This document shows, piece after piece, positions 33,776 through 47,626 of a DNA stretch of 64,000 nt. Made by a program: the position numbers and the translations under genes. A model generated the notes under the pieces. That model was not told the origin of the DNA. It searched no databases and saw only the letters and a list, made by a program, of their open reading frames with translations. The first letter of the stretch is position 1. The number at the start of each line of letters is the position of its first letter. The stretch comes from Daphnia carinata. Taxonomy: Eukaryota > Arthropoda > Branchiopoda > Diplostraca > Daphniidae. The stretch spans positions 2,208,679 through 2,272,678 of the forward strand of contig NC_081337.1 in NCBI RefSeq assembly GCF_022539665.2, written 5' to 3'.

Positions 33776-33971
33776 GGGTTCCCTCCTCGGGAACCTTACT
33801 TACCTTATGGGATGTTACCTTAGTGGACTTACCTGTGTGGGTCTTATATAGCCTTCAATGTAATGTGGCTTGCGTATAGCAGGCATGACCCCAGGGGTAT
33901 GGGGGACATTCACGGCTCAATACGCCGTGACACCTTCATTGGCCGTGGATGGCGCCACTAGTTCCATCCAC
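33776..33971 (-). other. Hairpin-rich element, copy 3
   Basis: Same layout as 1,360-1,555. The outermost pair of the GGGTTCCC stem is lost by a C-to-T change, and the other stems are intact. Confidence 0.3.
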
Positions 33972-34400
33972 CCCAACGCTTGGTGTTACAGGCATCTCCT
34001 TTATACAGGTAGTTATCACCCGTAATTTCGCTGCTGCACGTTGCCGCTTTTCAACCATTTTGTTGCTTTAAAATGAGCAATTAACTAAAAATCGATAAAA
34101 CAAATAATGAACTATATTAACAACATGAATTTTTAATAGGAGAAAATATTTTTATTCTCTAAAGCTCAAGAAATATGTATAAAAGGGGTAAATTGTGTAA
34201 CAGAAGGGGGTAACTTATAAGGATATACACTTTGAAAGCTTCCTGGTTTATTTCAATCACACAATTCATGCGTTTAAGTTAAAACAGAACCGCAAAAAGC
34301 AAGAAATAAGAATAAATGATAATAATAATACATAAAAATTAAATAAATAAATAAAACTTGCCCGATTTTTTCACTTAACTTTTCCTCGACGCACAACGGC

Positions 34401-35256
34401 TGTGATATAGCTCTGATTGGTGAATGCATCGCTGAAATGCCTCAATGTTGTTTTTTCGCCTCGGCTGGTCGTTTGGAAGTCCATCCACAAACGGAATGCC
34501 AATCCGCATCCCTCCCATGGCCTACTGGTCATAACACGATAAGGTAACGAGCGTTGGCCCAGTGAAGTGTTTAACTGGAAATCGTTCGCTCTCCAAACTC
34601 CAGGTGCTAATTCAGGTAAAATTTGATTCTGCCCAACTAAAAAAAAAATTCAAGTGGATCGTAAATCAATTTGTTTTTTTGTCAGTAAATGTCTTCCCTG
34701 CGTCACTAAAACCAGACGGATTGCGGCAAATCTCTTCTTTTCTCTTCTCGTGGGGTAGCTGTGGCATCGGTGTCCAATTCATCTTCCCCGATGCTGAATA
34801 ATTTAGCCGTTTCTTGACTCGATTTCTAAACAAATTCTCGTGACGCTTCCACAATAACGTTGTACTTCTTCGCCATCCAGGTGGCCGCTATGCTGTATGA
34901 GCTCGGCCGACGGCCGCGTAATTTGAACGCGTTGACGTAACAACGGAATCACGAACGCTCTCTGCCATCCGCCATCGGCAACAATAGAGACCCGGCCGCA
35001 TCTGTTCAACTGTCACCAGCTGCGAGACTTGCGATCCTATTTGAATGGAATTTCCAATTGTTCTTTGTTTTGTTTATTGGCCGTCTTTTCTTTCGTGGTT
35101 TTTTCAACTCGTAACGTGGCGACATGAAGCCTCGATTCAAATAGATACGTTTCCACTGCGGATCTACTGCAACACGACGTCTATCGAACGCTTGAAATGG
35201 TCAATGATGGTACACCGGACAATACCGCAACATCACTTTCTTTTCAGTGTTGATTG
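34401..35256 (-). pseudogene. Truncated BTB-type relative, second copy
   Basis: Copy of 1,985-2,840 with single-base differences only (for example C to T at 34,472). Same missing BTB part and same stops. Confidence 0.45.
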
Positions 35257-38196
35257 TTGAAAAACCCAAATTTATTGACGTCGACGATGGTAATGAGAAC
35301 TTTGATTAACGTTGATGAAACTGTTGGCTGTAGAATACGGCATCACAAGTAAAACAAGTAGGACGAGTGACGAAATGCGTTAGATCAGACACTACTAACT
35401 CCTTAAGCCGTCAACAGGGCTTTGGTTTCCCTATAGCTTGGCTGTCCCTCTCTATTGTAACTAACGGTTGACGCATGTCCTGGAAAACTGTCTCACTTCC
35501 GAATGTTTCTTGTTGTGCCACGTTGTAATAATAAAAAATATCTGTACAAAAGAAATACTTCTCCGGATGAAATACGTCAAGGGCGTCAAGAGTAAAATCG
35601 ATAGACAATGAGGATGCTAGTGAATCATGCTCCGTCTTATGATGGAGACAGTCCGCAGTCAGGGATATTGTGCATCACGTGTACTTTATCAATGGACAAG
35701 AATCGTGCTGGGTGGATGACGGGCTTTTTTTTCTTTTCAATGGCAAGGGTAAAAAACAAAGGTGAACGCTCACGTAACGATTAATTGTCACGTTTCTTAC
35801 TGAAAACGCGCGCAGTGTGTTAATTTTATTGGCAGGGCGTTGACAGGTAAGAATTTCGTGCGTAAACGTTTCGGACCAACGTCAATGGTCTTTGTGTAAA
35901 TACATAGAGCACCAATTGAAATCAATGCGATGTTATATTTCGTTGAATCTCATTACGTTCACATGACAGCGGTTTAAATGGTGCCTATAGCTTCACAAGG
36001 ACGACCAAGATTCAGCATGGGGAGTTGTATTTACTTGAATGAGAATTAAAATGGATGCAGGGCCCTTATCTGTAATTAAAGACAAGGACGCTGGTCGACG
36101 TTTTGGGACATGTACAAAGAAGATGGAAATGATAATGGAAATGACCTGAATGCAGAGAACATCCTTTGAAGATTGATCCGCTTCTCACGGCCCTTTGCTA
36201 ATTTGATTTACTAACACACAGGATTCTCGTTCTGCTACTTTACAGCCAGCTCAACATATTGCCAATGTTCTTGCAAAACCGTCAGATTTTACTGAAAGTG
36301 CAGGATTTATAAAATGCTAATAGCATTCCAAAGAGTAGCCGAATTCTTCGAGTTAACGGGGAATTTGATGTAAACGCACAAACCTATTGACGCCGGTGAA
36401 AACTAGACGTTGATTTACGCGTGCTTTGCGTAAATGAAAAAAAGTTTCGCGAACTTCTTAATGACATGCTAGTAACCTCCAGACCTGCCCCGATGACGAT
36501 CATATTACTGTACTATATGATGCCCATCGTGACATCAGCTGATAGTTCTTATCTCTCTATTCAGTTTTGCCTTGCAATGGTGGGCCAATCCCATATCAAT
36601 GATTGACGTTTCGAGTGGTAATTCGAAAATTTTTAACGTTAAATATTTACTAAACCAGTCTTCTTTCAAAGATATATTATTGTTATCTTCAACATGAGAC
36701 ACTAATGCCATTAAACACCCACAGACGGCTGTCCTTACCTATTTGCACGATGATTAAACGCAGCGATCGCGACATAGGTGGCGTGATCATCTGGGGTGGG
36801 CGGGATTCGAACATGGAAATTCGACTTGAAATACCAGTGACATTATCATCAATGCACCAAGATCTTGTATGTTAAACGTATCTGTCTTTGACAGATGCAG
36901 GTTTCAATTTTTGTTGATACGTTTGTTCCTACACTGCGAACGTCTTCGTCAAATGTCCTTCCCAAATAGCAACAACAAAGCGTGTCTGGTTCAACCAACA
37001 CGCTGCACGTTTGTTCCATTAACGTGAAATCGGTTTGAACTTTTCGTTTTCCGCCTCTAGATTCGAATAAGATCCTCATCTATAGGGTAGGCGATGGTAA
37101 GGTCACCTAGTCCTGGTATAATGGAAGCTGAAGTGCCAATTTCCAGTGGCACCTTCACATTTTCTAAGCCGGGAGTATAACGAAAAAAATAAGGAAATGG
37201 GACAACTCGCATCGATTGTCGGTCAAAATATGAATGTCATTCGATCTTTTCCATTTAGTAGTTCAAATGTAAAAATCCATTCAAATAAAAAGGCACACAG
37301 TTAAATTTGTCGAGCATAGGTGCCTTTCATTCATTCAGCACAGTCATGCCGCTCTGTCAATTTTAGTTTAGTTACTGATATTGTAATGGGCTATTTTTAT
37401 ATAGTTTTAGATGGCAATGGCTTTACCGGTCAGAGATGGATCCAGTCAGTGTCCGACAACAAACAAAAGGGACATCCAGGAAAATAACAAGTATTTCTTA
37501 ATCAAAAACCTTTTGGCTGTAAAATGCAAGCAATGTTTATTGTTGTTACTACCCAAACCACAAAAGTTAAATTCATTAAAAACAAAATTAAAATAAAGCC
37601 TTGGATAGTTGTTTTTCTTGAAGCACCTTTTTCCTTCCGCAGAATAAAGAAAAATAGAAAAAAAATAGAAAATTTTTCCGTTGATTCAACATGTTGCGAT
37701 ACAATGCGAAGTTAACTTACAAGGAAAAGGAACAATAAATACACTTACACTTGTAGCACTTGCACATAAAATTCCTAATGATACATAGATGCACGTTGCA
37801 TAAGCAGAATTTCATTTTTTAAAAACTGAATGGTAATAAAGCCTTGCCTTTGTTAATGTATAACTAGTAACTAAGAGATAAGTGGTAAAAACTGAAAAAT
37901 GAAAGGTATAAGACAGGGTTCTTTAAGCCTTATTAATCTGTCAATAAGAAGTTCCATAAGGCCTTTGCCAAAGTAAAAAGACGAGTCATATAGGCGTATC
38001 TTTAAACATAAACCTGATTCACAAGGCCACGCTTCTTTTGTACAAACGTCGCACAATGGAAAAGAAACTACGAATAAACGACTGCGATAAACGAACGACT
38101 GCGATAAACGAATAAATATGATAGATGAAATACCAATAGGCGCATCAAAAACTGACATCCACTTTCACTATTCAGCCCTTTAAAATGCATGGCTAA
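35257..38196. repeat. Unit A spacer, second copy (no gene; contains tRNA-like relic)
   Basis: Near-identical to 2,841-5,778. The tRNA-like relic is at 36,793-36,864 (minus) and the tyrosine-rich 3' flank at 37,617-38,196. No gene recognised. Confidence 0.6.
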
Positions 38197-39024
38197 TTAA
38201 TAGTATTGCGGTGGTGCTTCAATGTAATAGCTCGCGACAGAATAATATTTTGGAGCATCAATGTAGTAGCTAGTAGCAGAATACCTAACGGTGTAGCATT
38301 CGGGCGTCTTTGCGGTGTAATACTGCGGGCCTTCCTTTTGGTAGTAGATTGGGGCCGAGTAGTCCTTTTGGAGGTTCAGTATAGCAAACAGGGGCAGCGT
38401 ATATAGTGGTATTGGCTCAGCTTTCATGGTGTAGTTCTCCGGAGCTTTAATTGTGTAGTCTTTTAGCAGCCTTCGTTGTTTAGTATTGTGCAGCCTCTGT
38501 GTAGTAAGACGGAGCAGCATAAGTTGTGGTATAGTAGCCAGGTTACAAGTAGCATGAAGAAACAGCCGTGGTGTACCAACTTGGGGCAGCGTAGTGTTTC
38601 TGGGCTTCAGTGTTGCAGCTCGGTTTATCGTAATTCGTTGTGTAGTACTCCGGGTGACTTCGTTGTATAGTATTTGGGAGCATCCGTGTATTAGCTTGGA
38701 GTAGTGTATGTTGTGGTGCAATAAACTAGAGCCTCTTTGTAATAACTTGGAGTCCAGTAGTACTTGGAGGCTACGGTGCAGCACACTGGAGCAGCATATT
38801 AGGTGGTGGTGTATAAATATTCCAGATTTTGGACGTGTAGTACTTGGAGGGGGAGGGTGTTCGGTGCGGTAGCTAAAGCCAGTCTATGTGGTCGTGTAAT
38901 ACTTGGTCTTCTTCGTTGTGTAAGACTCAGGAGCCTTGGTGGTGTAGTATCCAAAAGATGCCGAGCCCATCGGTACACCCATGGACTCTCCAGCCATCAG
39001 AGATACAACAGCCAACGGCAGCAT
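38197..39024 (-). pseudogene. Tyrosine-rich secreted protein pseudogene, second copy
   Basis: Same start (MLPLAVVSLMAGESMG), same internal frame changes and same end as 5,779-6,609. A 3-bp shortening of the G-run near 38,850 is the main difference. Because the lesions are shared, the pseudogene was already dead when the unit was duplicated. Confidence 0.7.
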
Positions 39025-40099
39025 TGTGGCGTGGTTAACAAATTGAAAACGAATGCGTTTTAACAAATGAATCAAACAGAGCGCGTTATCAAAATGATGA
39101 TAAGATATATGTCCTATAATGACAACGCGATGTCGAGGCTGGAAGTGCAAGGTTAACAATAAATGCCAAAAATGAATAATGACGATCCCAGATTGGCTTC
39201 AACTTATTTTTTTCCTCACAACTGCAATAACACCCAGCCAACGCATGAATCCATTAGTACCAATATCGACCGCAAGGTGATGTGGAGGATTTTTGCATAT
39301 CATTAACGGTGCGTGATGCCACAGCCTAATTCGTGCGCTCCGTCGGATAAGGCTGACCGTGCGAATTTTTTGCAACAATAGCTATCATGAGCCATTTGCA
39401 TTATCGTAGCAAATTTCAGATTTCTCAATCAAATGTTTTATAGAATCTTTCAATGTTTCAACAGTTTTACCATGCTGATTATGGCTATCGGCCAAAATGT
39501 GCATGTAAATAATGCGGTGTAAATATAAATGCAATCAACGTAAAAAAACACCTTTAATTTCTACAAAATTTTGCACGGGTTTACACGTTTTGCTTTTATA
39601 GATGGTCATTCAAATATTTATCGTAACGGGCTTGTGGACTGTCGGTTAGAATAGACGTCGCTTATGGAAGCGCACGCTACTCTTACTCTCTTGGATCGGT
39701 GGACTTTCTGTTAGAGACAACCTTTCCGGTACGTGAAACCTCCGGCTCTCCAGCCTACTATTCTAGGGGCGTTTCCCTCATGAACTGAAGAGGACGAATC
39801 ATTTTATTGTTAGTAGATATTGTCTTCCGTATTGAAAAGCACGTTTTATTTAAATTATTCAGCCTGTATCATTTGCGTATATCCTGCCCCCACTAATTTT
39901 ACATGCTATTATACTTCATAACTTTCCAACACGTAATTGATTACATAATTTGACACGTTACTTTGATTAGTGACTGATGTCCATGATTTATTTAAATAAA
40001 ATAAAACTATTTATGAAGTTCAACTTACCCAAAAGAGTGGGATTGGTCGTTAGATCCGTATAATCCACCGTTTAGGTGGACACAACATGGTATACCAAG
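39025..40099. other. Unit A spacer, second copy
   Basis: Near-identical to 6,610-7,687. Nothing recognised. Confidence 0.5.
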
Positions 40100-40886
40100 T
40101 CATTTGCATAGGATTATTTCAGGTGGCCGAACAAATGAGAAGACGGAACTTCGAGCTGATAGGACAGCGACGTGGGTTCCTATCGTCTCAGATCCGGGAT
40201 CATACTGAACATCACAGTAGCTCTGATTGGTGGAAGCTTTGCTGAAATGCCTCAATGCTGTTCTTCCGCCTCGGCTGGTCGTCTGGAAGTCCATCCTCAA
40301 ACGGAATGTCAATCCGCATCCCGCCCATTGCCTACCAGTCATAACCTGATAAGGTAACGAACGTTGGCCCACTGAAGTGTTGAACTGGAAATCGTTCATT
40401 CTCCAAACACTAGGTGCTAACTTAGGTAACAGTTGATTCTACGCACCTAAAAAAACAATTCAAGTGAATTTAAATCAATTTTTTTAAATTAGTAAATGTC
40501 TTAGCTCTTTAACTGAAACCAGACGGATTGCGCAAATCTCTTCTTTTCTCTTCTAGTGTGGTAGCTGTGGTATTGGTGTCCAATTCATCTTCTCCGATGC
40601 TGAATAATTTAGCCGTTTCGTGACTCGATTTCTGAACAAATTCTCGTGACACTTCCACAATAACGTTGTACTTCTTCGCCATCCAGGTGGCCGTGATGCT
40701 GTGCGAGCTCGGCCGACGGCCGCGTAATTTGATTTGTTTTTTATTCTTTGCGTTGGTAACTATCAATAAAATTTGAAAGATAGTGATTTTGACAAATATG
40801 TTGACATTATCATATAGAAAAAATTTTACTGCTGCTTTTGGTATTCTATTTAAGTCAATAATGGTGTTGACCGTAAAGGCGAGCAA
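40100..40886 (-). pseudogene. BTB/POZ-type protein fragment, second copy
   Basis: Same as 7,688-8,474, including the partial BTB start (GTHVAVLSARSSVFSFV) and the upstream 125-codon open stretch. No differences that change the reading were noticed. Confidence 0.5.
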
Positions 40887-41433
40887 ATATTCGTAATTTG
40901 GTGTTCATAATGGCTTCAAAATTCCCTGCATGACAAATGTTATTCTTTATGGTATTCTTGAAACATTACAGAATACACTTTAAATAATAAACTAACACTG
41001 AATGGAATGTAGTAGGTTTCTCCATTTGCTTGTCATGAAAACCTTTTCAAAACTACTTTGATCAAGTATTTGACTGTGTCGAGTATTGACCTTTTTCATG
41101 TGGGCTAGGTTTATCTTACTTTAGTCAAGTTGCGTCGATGCGGCCGTGAGCGTTCGGGGACTTAAGCCACTACGTAATCGGTGTTTGAATTTTGTTTGTT
41201 AATTGTTTTTCACACTGCTGTGTTTCTTTAATATTTTAAAATAGAAATTTTCTTGATTCCTTTTTGCATGTTGATAAACATTCGCTAGGAATCATGTTTA
41301 TCGTAACACACTTCCAAGTGAATACAAAGGGCTACTCAAACAATTCAAACAAGGCGCAAGTCTCTCTAGTGCTTCCATCAGCCGAACGTCTTTTGCAATG
41401 GCTTATTTTGGGGACTCTCTTCCGAACCTTTCA
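40887..41433. other. Unit A spacer, second copy
   Basis: Near-identical to 8,475-9,021. Nothing recognised. Confidence 0.4.
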
Positions 41434-42057
41434 ATCTCGAAGCACTTTTTTCCTTCCGCAGAATAAAGAAATATTGAAAAAAACTGAAAATTGTCCGTTA
41501 TTCAACAGGTTATAATACAATGCGAAGTTAACTTACAAGGAAGGAACAATAAATACACTTACACTTGTAGCACTTGCACATAAAATTCCTAATGATACAT
41601 AAATGCACGTTGCATTGCAGAATTTCATTTTAAAAACTCAAATGTAATAAAGCCTTGCCTTTGTTAATGTATAACTAGTGACTAAGAGATAAGTGTTAAA
41701 AACTGGAAAATGAAAGGTATAAGACAGGATTCTTTAAGCCTTATTAATCTGCCAATAAGAATTTCCATAAGGCCTTTGCTAAAGTGAAAAGATGCGTCAT
41801 ATAGGCGTAGCTTTGAACATAAACCCGATTCACCAAGCCACGCTTCTTTTGTACACACGTCGTACAATGGAAAAGAAACTGAATTGCGAATGGTTAACGT
41901 GGACATATTTCAATTTGGGAACGACTGCGATAAACGAATAAATATGATAGATGAAATAACAATAGGCGTATCAAAAGCTGACATCAAATTTCACCATTCA
42001 GCTTTAAAATGCATGGCTAACTAATAGTATTTCGGTGGTGCTTCAATGTAGTAGCAC
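41434..42057 (-). pseudogene. Truncated tyrosine-rich tail and flank, second copy
   Basis: Same as 9,022-9,645, with YYIEAPPKYY as the only surviving codons, cut by the fold-back element at 42,058. Confidence 0.65.
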
Positions 42058-42233
42058 GGGCCATGCCCCTGCTCCTTTTTGGCCCGTAGGCCGAGGCGGA
42101 AGTTAGAAAAAAAAAACTAAAAAACTATGTGACTTGATCACTAGTTTCTCAGTGATCTTAGTGATCAACTTCCTCAGTTCATCACTAGTTCCTCAAGTGA
42201 TCAAGTCACATAGTTTTTTTTTCTTACCTTTCT
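42058..42233. mobile_element. Fold-back/MITE-like element, copy 3
   Basis: Same 21-bp arms and G/C-rich head as at 9,646-9,821. Confidence 0.6.
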
Positions 42234-43692
42234 TTAAGACCAATCCTGTCCGGACGTTAGCACCAATCTTGTAGAATGCGGTCCCAGCATTGGAGGAATG
42301 TCCGTGGTTTGGAGATCCGTGTGGTAGGTGCATGCTGACGTAATCTTATTACGTCGGGGTACCCATTGAGCGGCGCACGAAACGCGGTCTACCGACAACC
42401 CCAGTGCTACTGAATTTTTTTTGTAACACCACATGCACATGCTACCACTCCAACCACTGACCGCACCAATCCATCTCCGCCTCCATTTCCGCCATTCCCA
42501 TACCTGCAATTAGATAAGCATTCATTAGTAACAGTTATACACGCAGTAACGGCGCTAGCGAACCAACACCGTTACCAATTACAAATTGTTTTATCAAGTG
42601 TTTTATACTGTACCATATCACTTGTAAAACGGCTGCAGCTCTTTATGGCCTAATCTGACGTTTAATGTTCAATTTAGTAAACAAAATAAACTCAATTGGC
42701 AATTTTAACAAATGAACTGTATTCTAACTTCTTTTAGTATCTTTTGAATAGAATTCTTTTAAGCTAGAAAAACAATTACACGCGAAAAAAACCACATAAA
42801 AAAAATCGTATGCTCTAATCACGGATCGTGAATGGAAAGTGTCCCGCCGGAAGACCGGGAAGCTTCTGCTCGGTCGTCACTAGGTGGCGCGTGACTAGCA
42901 CGCTTAACTAAACCTTTTCATTCATTTCTTCCTTTGTTGCGGTCTCCATTTTCTGCATTTTAGCTTCGTTGCGGGTTTCCATTTCCACAGATTAGAATTT
43001 CCTTAAGATGACCTGGGATTAGAATTTCCTTAAGGTGACCTAGGTAAGGCAGGGGAAAAATGTCAGTTGAAAGTTCTCTCATTTTTTAGTTGAAATTATT
43101 TTTGTTAGCATTAAAGATAAGATGAACTCTTCTTCCCTCGCCCCTAAAGCGTATTACAAAACAATAGTGAGGAGTATCCAGAAAATGCTGTCATTTTAGT
43201 TGAGGGTGTTTATTTGGATTCACAGAATGCCGGCTTTGTTGTTATCATAAGGCAACTAATTTTCATCATCCTTTAACCATCTTGGTTCTTTCTTCTATTA
43301 AATTTTAACATCTTTTTTCACGTTAATTAGAAATTTTCATTCTAGTTTTATATGCTGTCAACCAAATTTTGTTTCTTACAGCAAATCATACATGGAAATA
43401 AATTGTCATCTCAGTTTTCAGCATCCCTCATCAAACTAAAAGAATAAGGGAGATTGCTGTCTAGTTCTGACATTGCAAAGTGAGATTATTTATAATTTGA
43501 TTTAGTTATCTTAAAATTATTCATCAAAATTCAGTTTAGAGAAATCCTTCAGACCCTAAAAGATTCTGTTGTTTTCGATTTTTTATCCTTAAAAACATAG
43601 CTTTTCGTCTGTTAAACCACAGTTCATTGCCAGAGGTATGTCTAAGCATATGAGTATTTTGAAAATATTTGATGCATTTGTTCTTGTTCTAG
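42234..43692. repeat. Leader module L4 and intronic remnant of D4
   Basis: 42,234-43,050 equals 9,822-10,640, including the minus-strand TATAAAA and two 27-bp repeats. The 11-kb duplication with the start of the window ends near 43,211. Past 43,211 the sequence follows D3 and D6 rather than D1. Walker A and second exons are missing: CACAGTTCATT joins to GCCAGAGGTATG at about 43,627, the same deletion as in D1. Confidence 0.55.
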
Positions 43693-45481
43693 ATGGAAAG
43701 ATGAGTTTGAGAAAAACCGAGTACTTGTTATGACTTACCTGGTTTTCCTTGAGGCTATCCTGAAAGGACTGCTTGAAACGAGCAACTTTAATTTGTTAAT
43801 ATTGGCTGACTGCCGTAACGTGAATGATGAACCTTGGAAACAAACAAAAACAAATATTGGCTTTATATGAAAAGTCAGCCAACAGTCTACATCCAAGAAT
43901 CCTAGGATTGACTGCATCAATTGTGACTAACATATGCAAGCCAATGGAACTATTCCAATTGATAACTATTAGGGAAAGCAAATTGCAGTCAGCTATTTAC
44001 TCTTCAAACAATGTTTTATCAGCATTACGGTGAGGAACCATAAGCATTAAAATTTTTATTTCTACTCTCATCTATTTAAATTATTGATTTAATATAGGCA
44101 TTCAACACACCCCAAAGAATTAGTGTGTGAAATATCCTCAAAGCCTGAAGCCACTCGGCTCGAGCTAGAAATAATGGATCGCGTTTAGTGGTTGAATAGT
44201 TATCTTCGAGCTCATCGGCACGATCCCAACAAATATTAGTAGTAGAGAAGTTTAGCCACCTTAATGTTCTTCGCCTTTTGGACATACTCCGTATTTATCG
44301 ACCGCCAATAACTTCAAAGTTGCCCGGAAACAACGATCCATCAGAGCAATTAGATTCCACCGTAATAGTTGATGCCGACGGTCTCGCTGATCAAGTTCAA
44401 AAATTGTCCACGGAAAGATTACAGCCCGTAGAGTTACCTGAGAATGGCTCGCCCTTTGTGCGTCGGCCAACAATCAATCGGGTCACGTCAGTCGTCATAG
44501 GCGTCCTGATTTCCCTGCTCGTCATTACCGAATTCGAGAAGATGCTTATCAGCTATGTGGAATGATTTTCACTGAGAGGCATACCTCAGCCAAACTACTC
44601 TTATCAGCTGTTAAAGGTAATCAAAAGATGATGTTACATTATCCTTGTTGGATTAAATACCTTAATTTACTGTTGTCTAGGATGCAAGTCGAGGCGACCC
44701 TTATTTAGCGTATGTAAGCCCACTGTATACCGTTGATCGGATTGAAGGCATGGCCGTTAAGGAAATAGAAAGTGAAGATCGGGAAGCAAGAAGACGTTAT
44801 AAAACGTTTTTATAGTGGCGATTGTAATACTCTCTTAGCCACGAGCGTTTTAGAGGATGGTATTGACGTTCCAGCGTGCCATCTGGTTATTCGGTACGAT
44901 TTGCCACAAACTTACCGTGCGTATGTTCATTCAAAGGCTCGAGCGCGCGCTAAAAAATCAAATAATTTTCTGGTGGTCGAGAAGGAGCGCATGGATGAAT
45001 TTCTGGTGAATCTCTCTGACTTGCATGCCACTGAACAAATTCTGCTAAGTAAGAGTGGCTATCACAACTCTTTGGCCTAGGTCGTCATTCACAGTGAAGA
45101 TATGCTCAATAATATTGAGAAACTGTACATTTCTGGTGACGCTTCAAAATCTTATGCGTCTTTACAAAACGCCATCTCCATCATTAACAGGTATAACGCA
45201 AATGGGTTGAAATAAAAACGGCTGTAAATTTCAGAAAGATAAATATTTTTAGATATTGCGCAAAGTTGCCCAGTGATTGTTTCACTCGCCTTATTCCTGT
45301 TTGGAAAATACGAACAGTTAAAGCGAGAATACGTTGACCTATCTGTATGGGACACATGGTGCAAACTGTTTCAGAAAAGCGATGCAGCAGCGAAAAAGCG
45401 CTTGGATGTAGCGTATGTTTGCCCATTACAACTACCAATAAATTCTCTGCGGCAAACTGTATCAGCTCTTCCCGTGCCATC
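43693..45481 (+). pseudogene. Dicer-1-like pseudogene D4
   Basis: Helicase from NRVLVMTYLVFLEAIL to the start of DUF283, laid out as in D1. In the region of motif III the frame is open over KQILALYEKSANSLHPRILG to ESKLQSAIYSSNNVLSALR (43,824-44,033), but an A-rich insertion before it breaks continuity with motif II. It shares TAG after DRV, the 1-bp deletion before QQILVVEKF, the extra base near 44,785 and TAG after HNSLA with the other copies. Motif V reads LLATSVLEDGIDVP. It ends at the shared GTGCCATC junction. Confidence 0.88.
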
Positions 45482-46736
45482 TACCAACTTCTGGTTTTTT
45501 AAGAAATTTAGTTGCCTTTAGTGGAGAAAATTCCCATGTTGTCAAAAGGATACCCAAAATTTGCAATGCATTAATGAACAATTCTCATCTTCACATTGGT
45601 TCTGAGGTAATTTTACCTTCATTCATGTTAGCATAAATATTACTGATCTTTCTTAATTATTTACATTTGTTTTCTAGTTCCAGTATAAATGCTTCCTCTA
45701 GTTGGTACAAGAGCTTATTTTGAATTATGGGGGAGCAAAGCTGGATGATAGTATATTCCACCTGATTTTCAGCACGTTACACATTCTAGCTAAAGTATTT
45801 TGGTTTTTCCGTAACACAAGTTTTGAGTATTGAAGTAGTGACGTTTTCTTTATATTCATCTTTTAGTTATCAATCGACTGCTCAATCCCTGATGTCATCA
45901 ACAACTTGAGTCGTATTATTGCTGATGTTGACGGGCACATTGGTGTACAATGCAGAGCGTTGATGGCCCTAAGATGTCTGAGCAGCAAGCATCTGGACAC
46001 AGCTACATTGGAACACTGGAACGCCTTACTATATAAATTCTATGAAATCGCGCAAACTGAAAAAAATATTCTCTTTTTGGGAGCTGCTTTAATTGTATTC
46101 ATCTTTAAAAGAGCCTTGATATCCCAGGGACTAAATATTTCTTTCTTTTTTTTTTTTTTTTTACAATTTTAGAGCGCCCTCATAGATGTGTTGCGGTGCA
46201 AGATGAGATTGCTTGATCAAATAACAGATACGGATGACCTCGTGGCAGAACAAATGTGGAATGAGGGATCGGAAATCTACCGTGTAACCAGTGACTTATT
46301 GGGATCAGCGGTACACCGGATAGGCCATTTTTCTCCGTCGCTTTGTCGGCAAGTTCAGCGAGGCCGTTCAGATAAAGTTGGCAATTCGTGCAATGAGCTT
46401 TACTGGACTTTGAAGACACTTCATAAGCCTTTACCTCAATCGAAATGGCGCTACAACCTTTACGACAAACCACATTCAAAAGCAAAAACGACTGATCTTA
46501 TGGATGTCTTCGATTATTCTGAACGGAACCATCTGCGGATGGCCAACATCACTTTCCGCGTGAGAAACTGGAAACAACGTCCAATGCACTTGCTTAAGAA
46601 AAAGGTGCCACAATGCCCTAGTGCGTCCTTCTCAAACTTTGCCGTTTTAGCCAGTTCCAAGTTCAAATGTATTTCAAAGTGTTATGTCGTCAACTCAACG
46701 TTGCTTTTCAACTGTCTGGTTGATTTGATTTTGTAA
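45482..46736 (+). pseudogene. M4: helical-protein remnant
   Basis: Exon ends/starts at 45,606, 45,702-45,794, 45,867-46,127 and 46,173-46,736, phase 0 throughout. The third donor is GG instead of GT, and the intron T-run before the last exon is expanded. Coding substitutions (YNLYDKPHSKAKTTDLMD) place it with M1 and M6, apart from M0 and M3. Confidence 0.6.
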
Positions 46737-47004
46737 AATATGTGGAAATTTAACATTCAACCAAGCTGTTATATAGGCATCAACAACCACAAAAATCACA
46801 AAATTTATAGGATTTAACATGTCTTAAATGTATCTTGAAACGATAATGATCTTTGTAAAACGATAGAAAATAATATAACATTTGGGAATAATGCATTTAA
46901 TGTAAACAAACAACCACTGTTGTTTACTTATCATTAAATATCCTTGCCATCAAATAACCGTACGTTGAGGAATAATTACATATAGGATCCACAGGGGAAA
47001 AAAT

Positions 47005-47200
47005 GGGTTCCCTCCTCGGGAACCTTACTTACCTTATGGGATGTTACCTTAGTAGACTTACCTGTGTGGATCTTATATAGCCTTCAATGTAAGGTGGCTT
47101 GCGTATAGCAGGCATGACCCCAGGGGTATGGGGGACATTCACGGCTCAATACGCCGTGACACCTTCATTGGCCGTGGATGGCGCCACTAGTTCCATCCAC
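47005..47200 (-). other. Hairpin-rich element, copy 4 (chimeric)
   Basis: Stems as in copy 1. The left part has the M1/M6 variants (AAGGTGG at 47,091) and the right part the M0/M3 variants (ACTAGTTCC at 47,186), so a recombination switch lies inside it. Confidence 0.3.
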
Positions 47201-47626
47201 CCCAACGCTTGGTGTTACAGGCATCTCCTTTATACAGGTAGTTATCACCCGTAATTTCGCTGCTGCACGTTGCCGCTTTTCAACCATTTTGTTGCTTTAA
47301 AATGAGCAATTAACTAAAAATCGATAAAACAAATAATGAACTATATTAACAACATGAATTTTTAATAGGAGAAAATATTTTTATTCTCTAAAGCTCAAGA
47401 AATATGTATAAAAGGGGTAAATTGTGTAACAGAAGGGGGTAACTTATAAGGATATACACTTTGAAAGCTTCCTGGTTTATTTCAATCACACAATTCATGC
47501 GTTTAAGTTAAAACAGAACCGCAAAAAGCAAGAAATAAGAATAAATGATAATAATAATACATAAAAATTAAATAAATAAATAAAAATTGCCCGATTTTTT
47601 CACTTAACTTTTCCTCGACGCACAAC

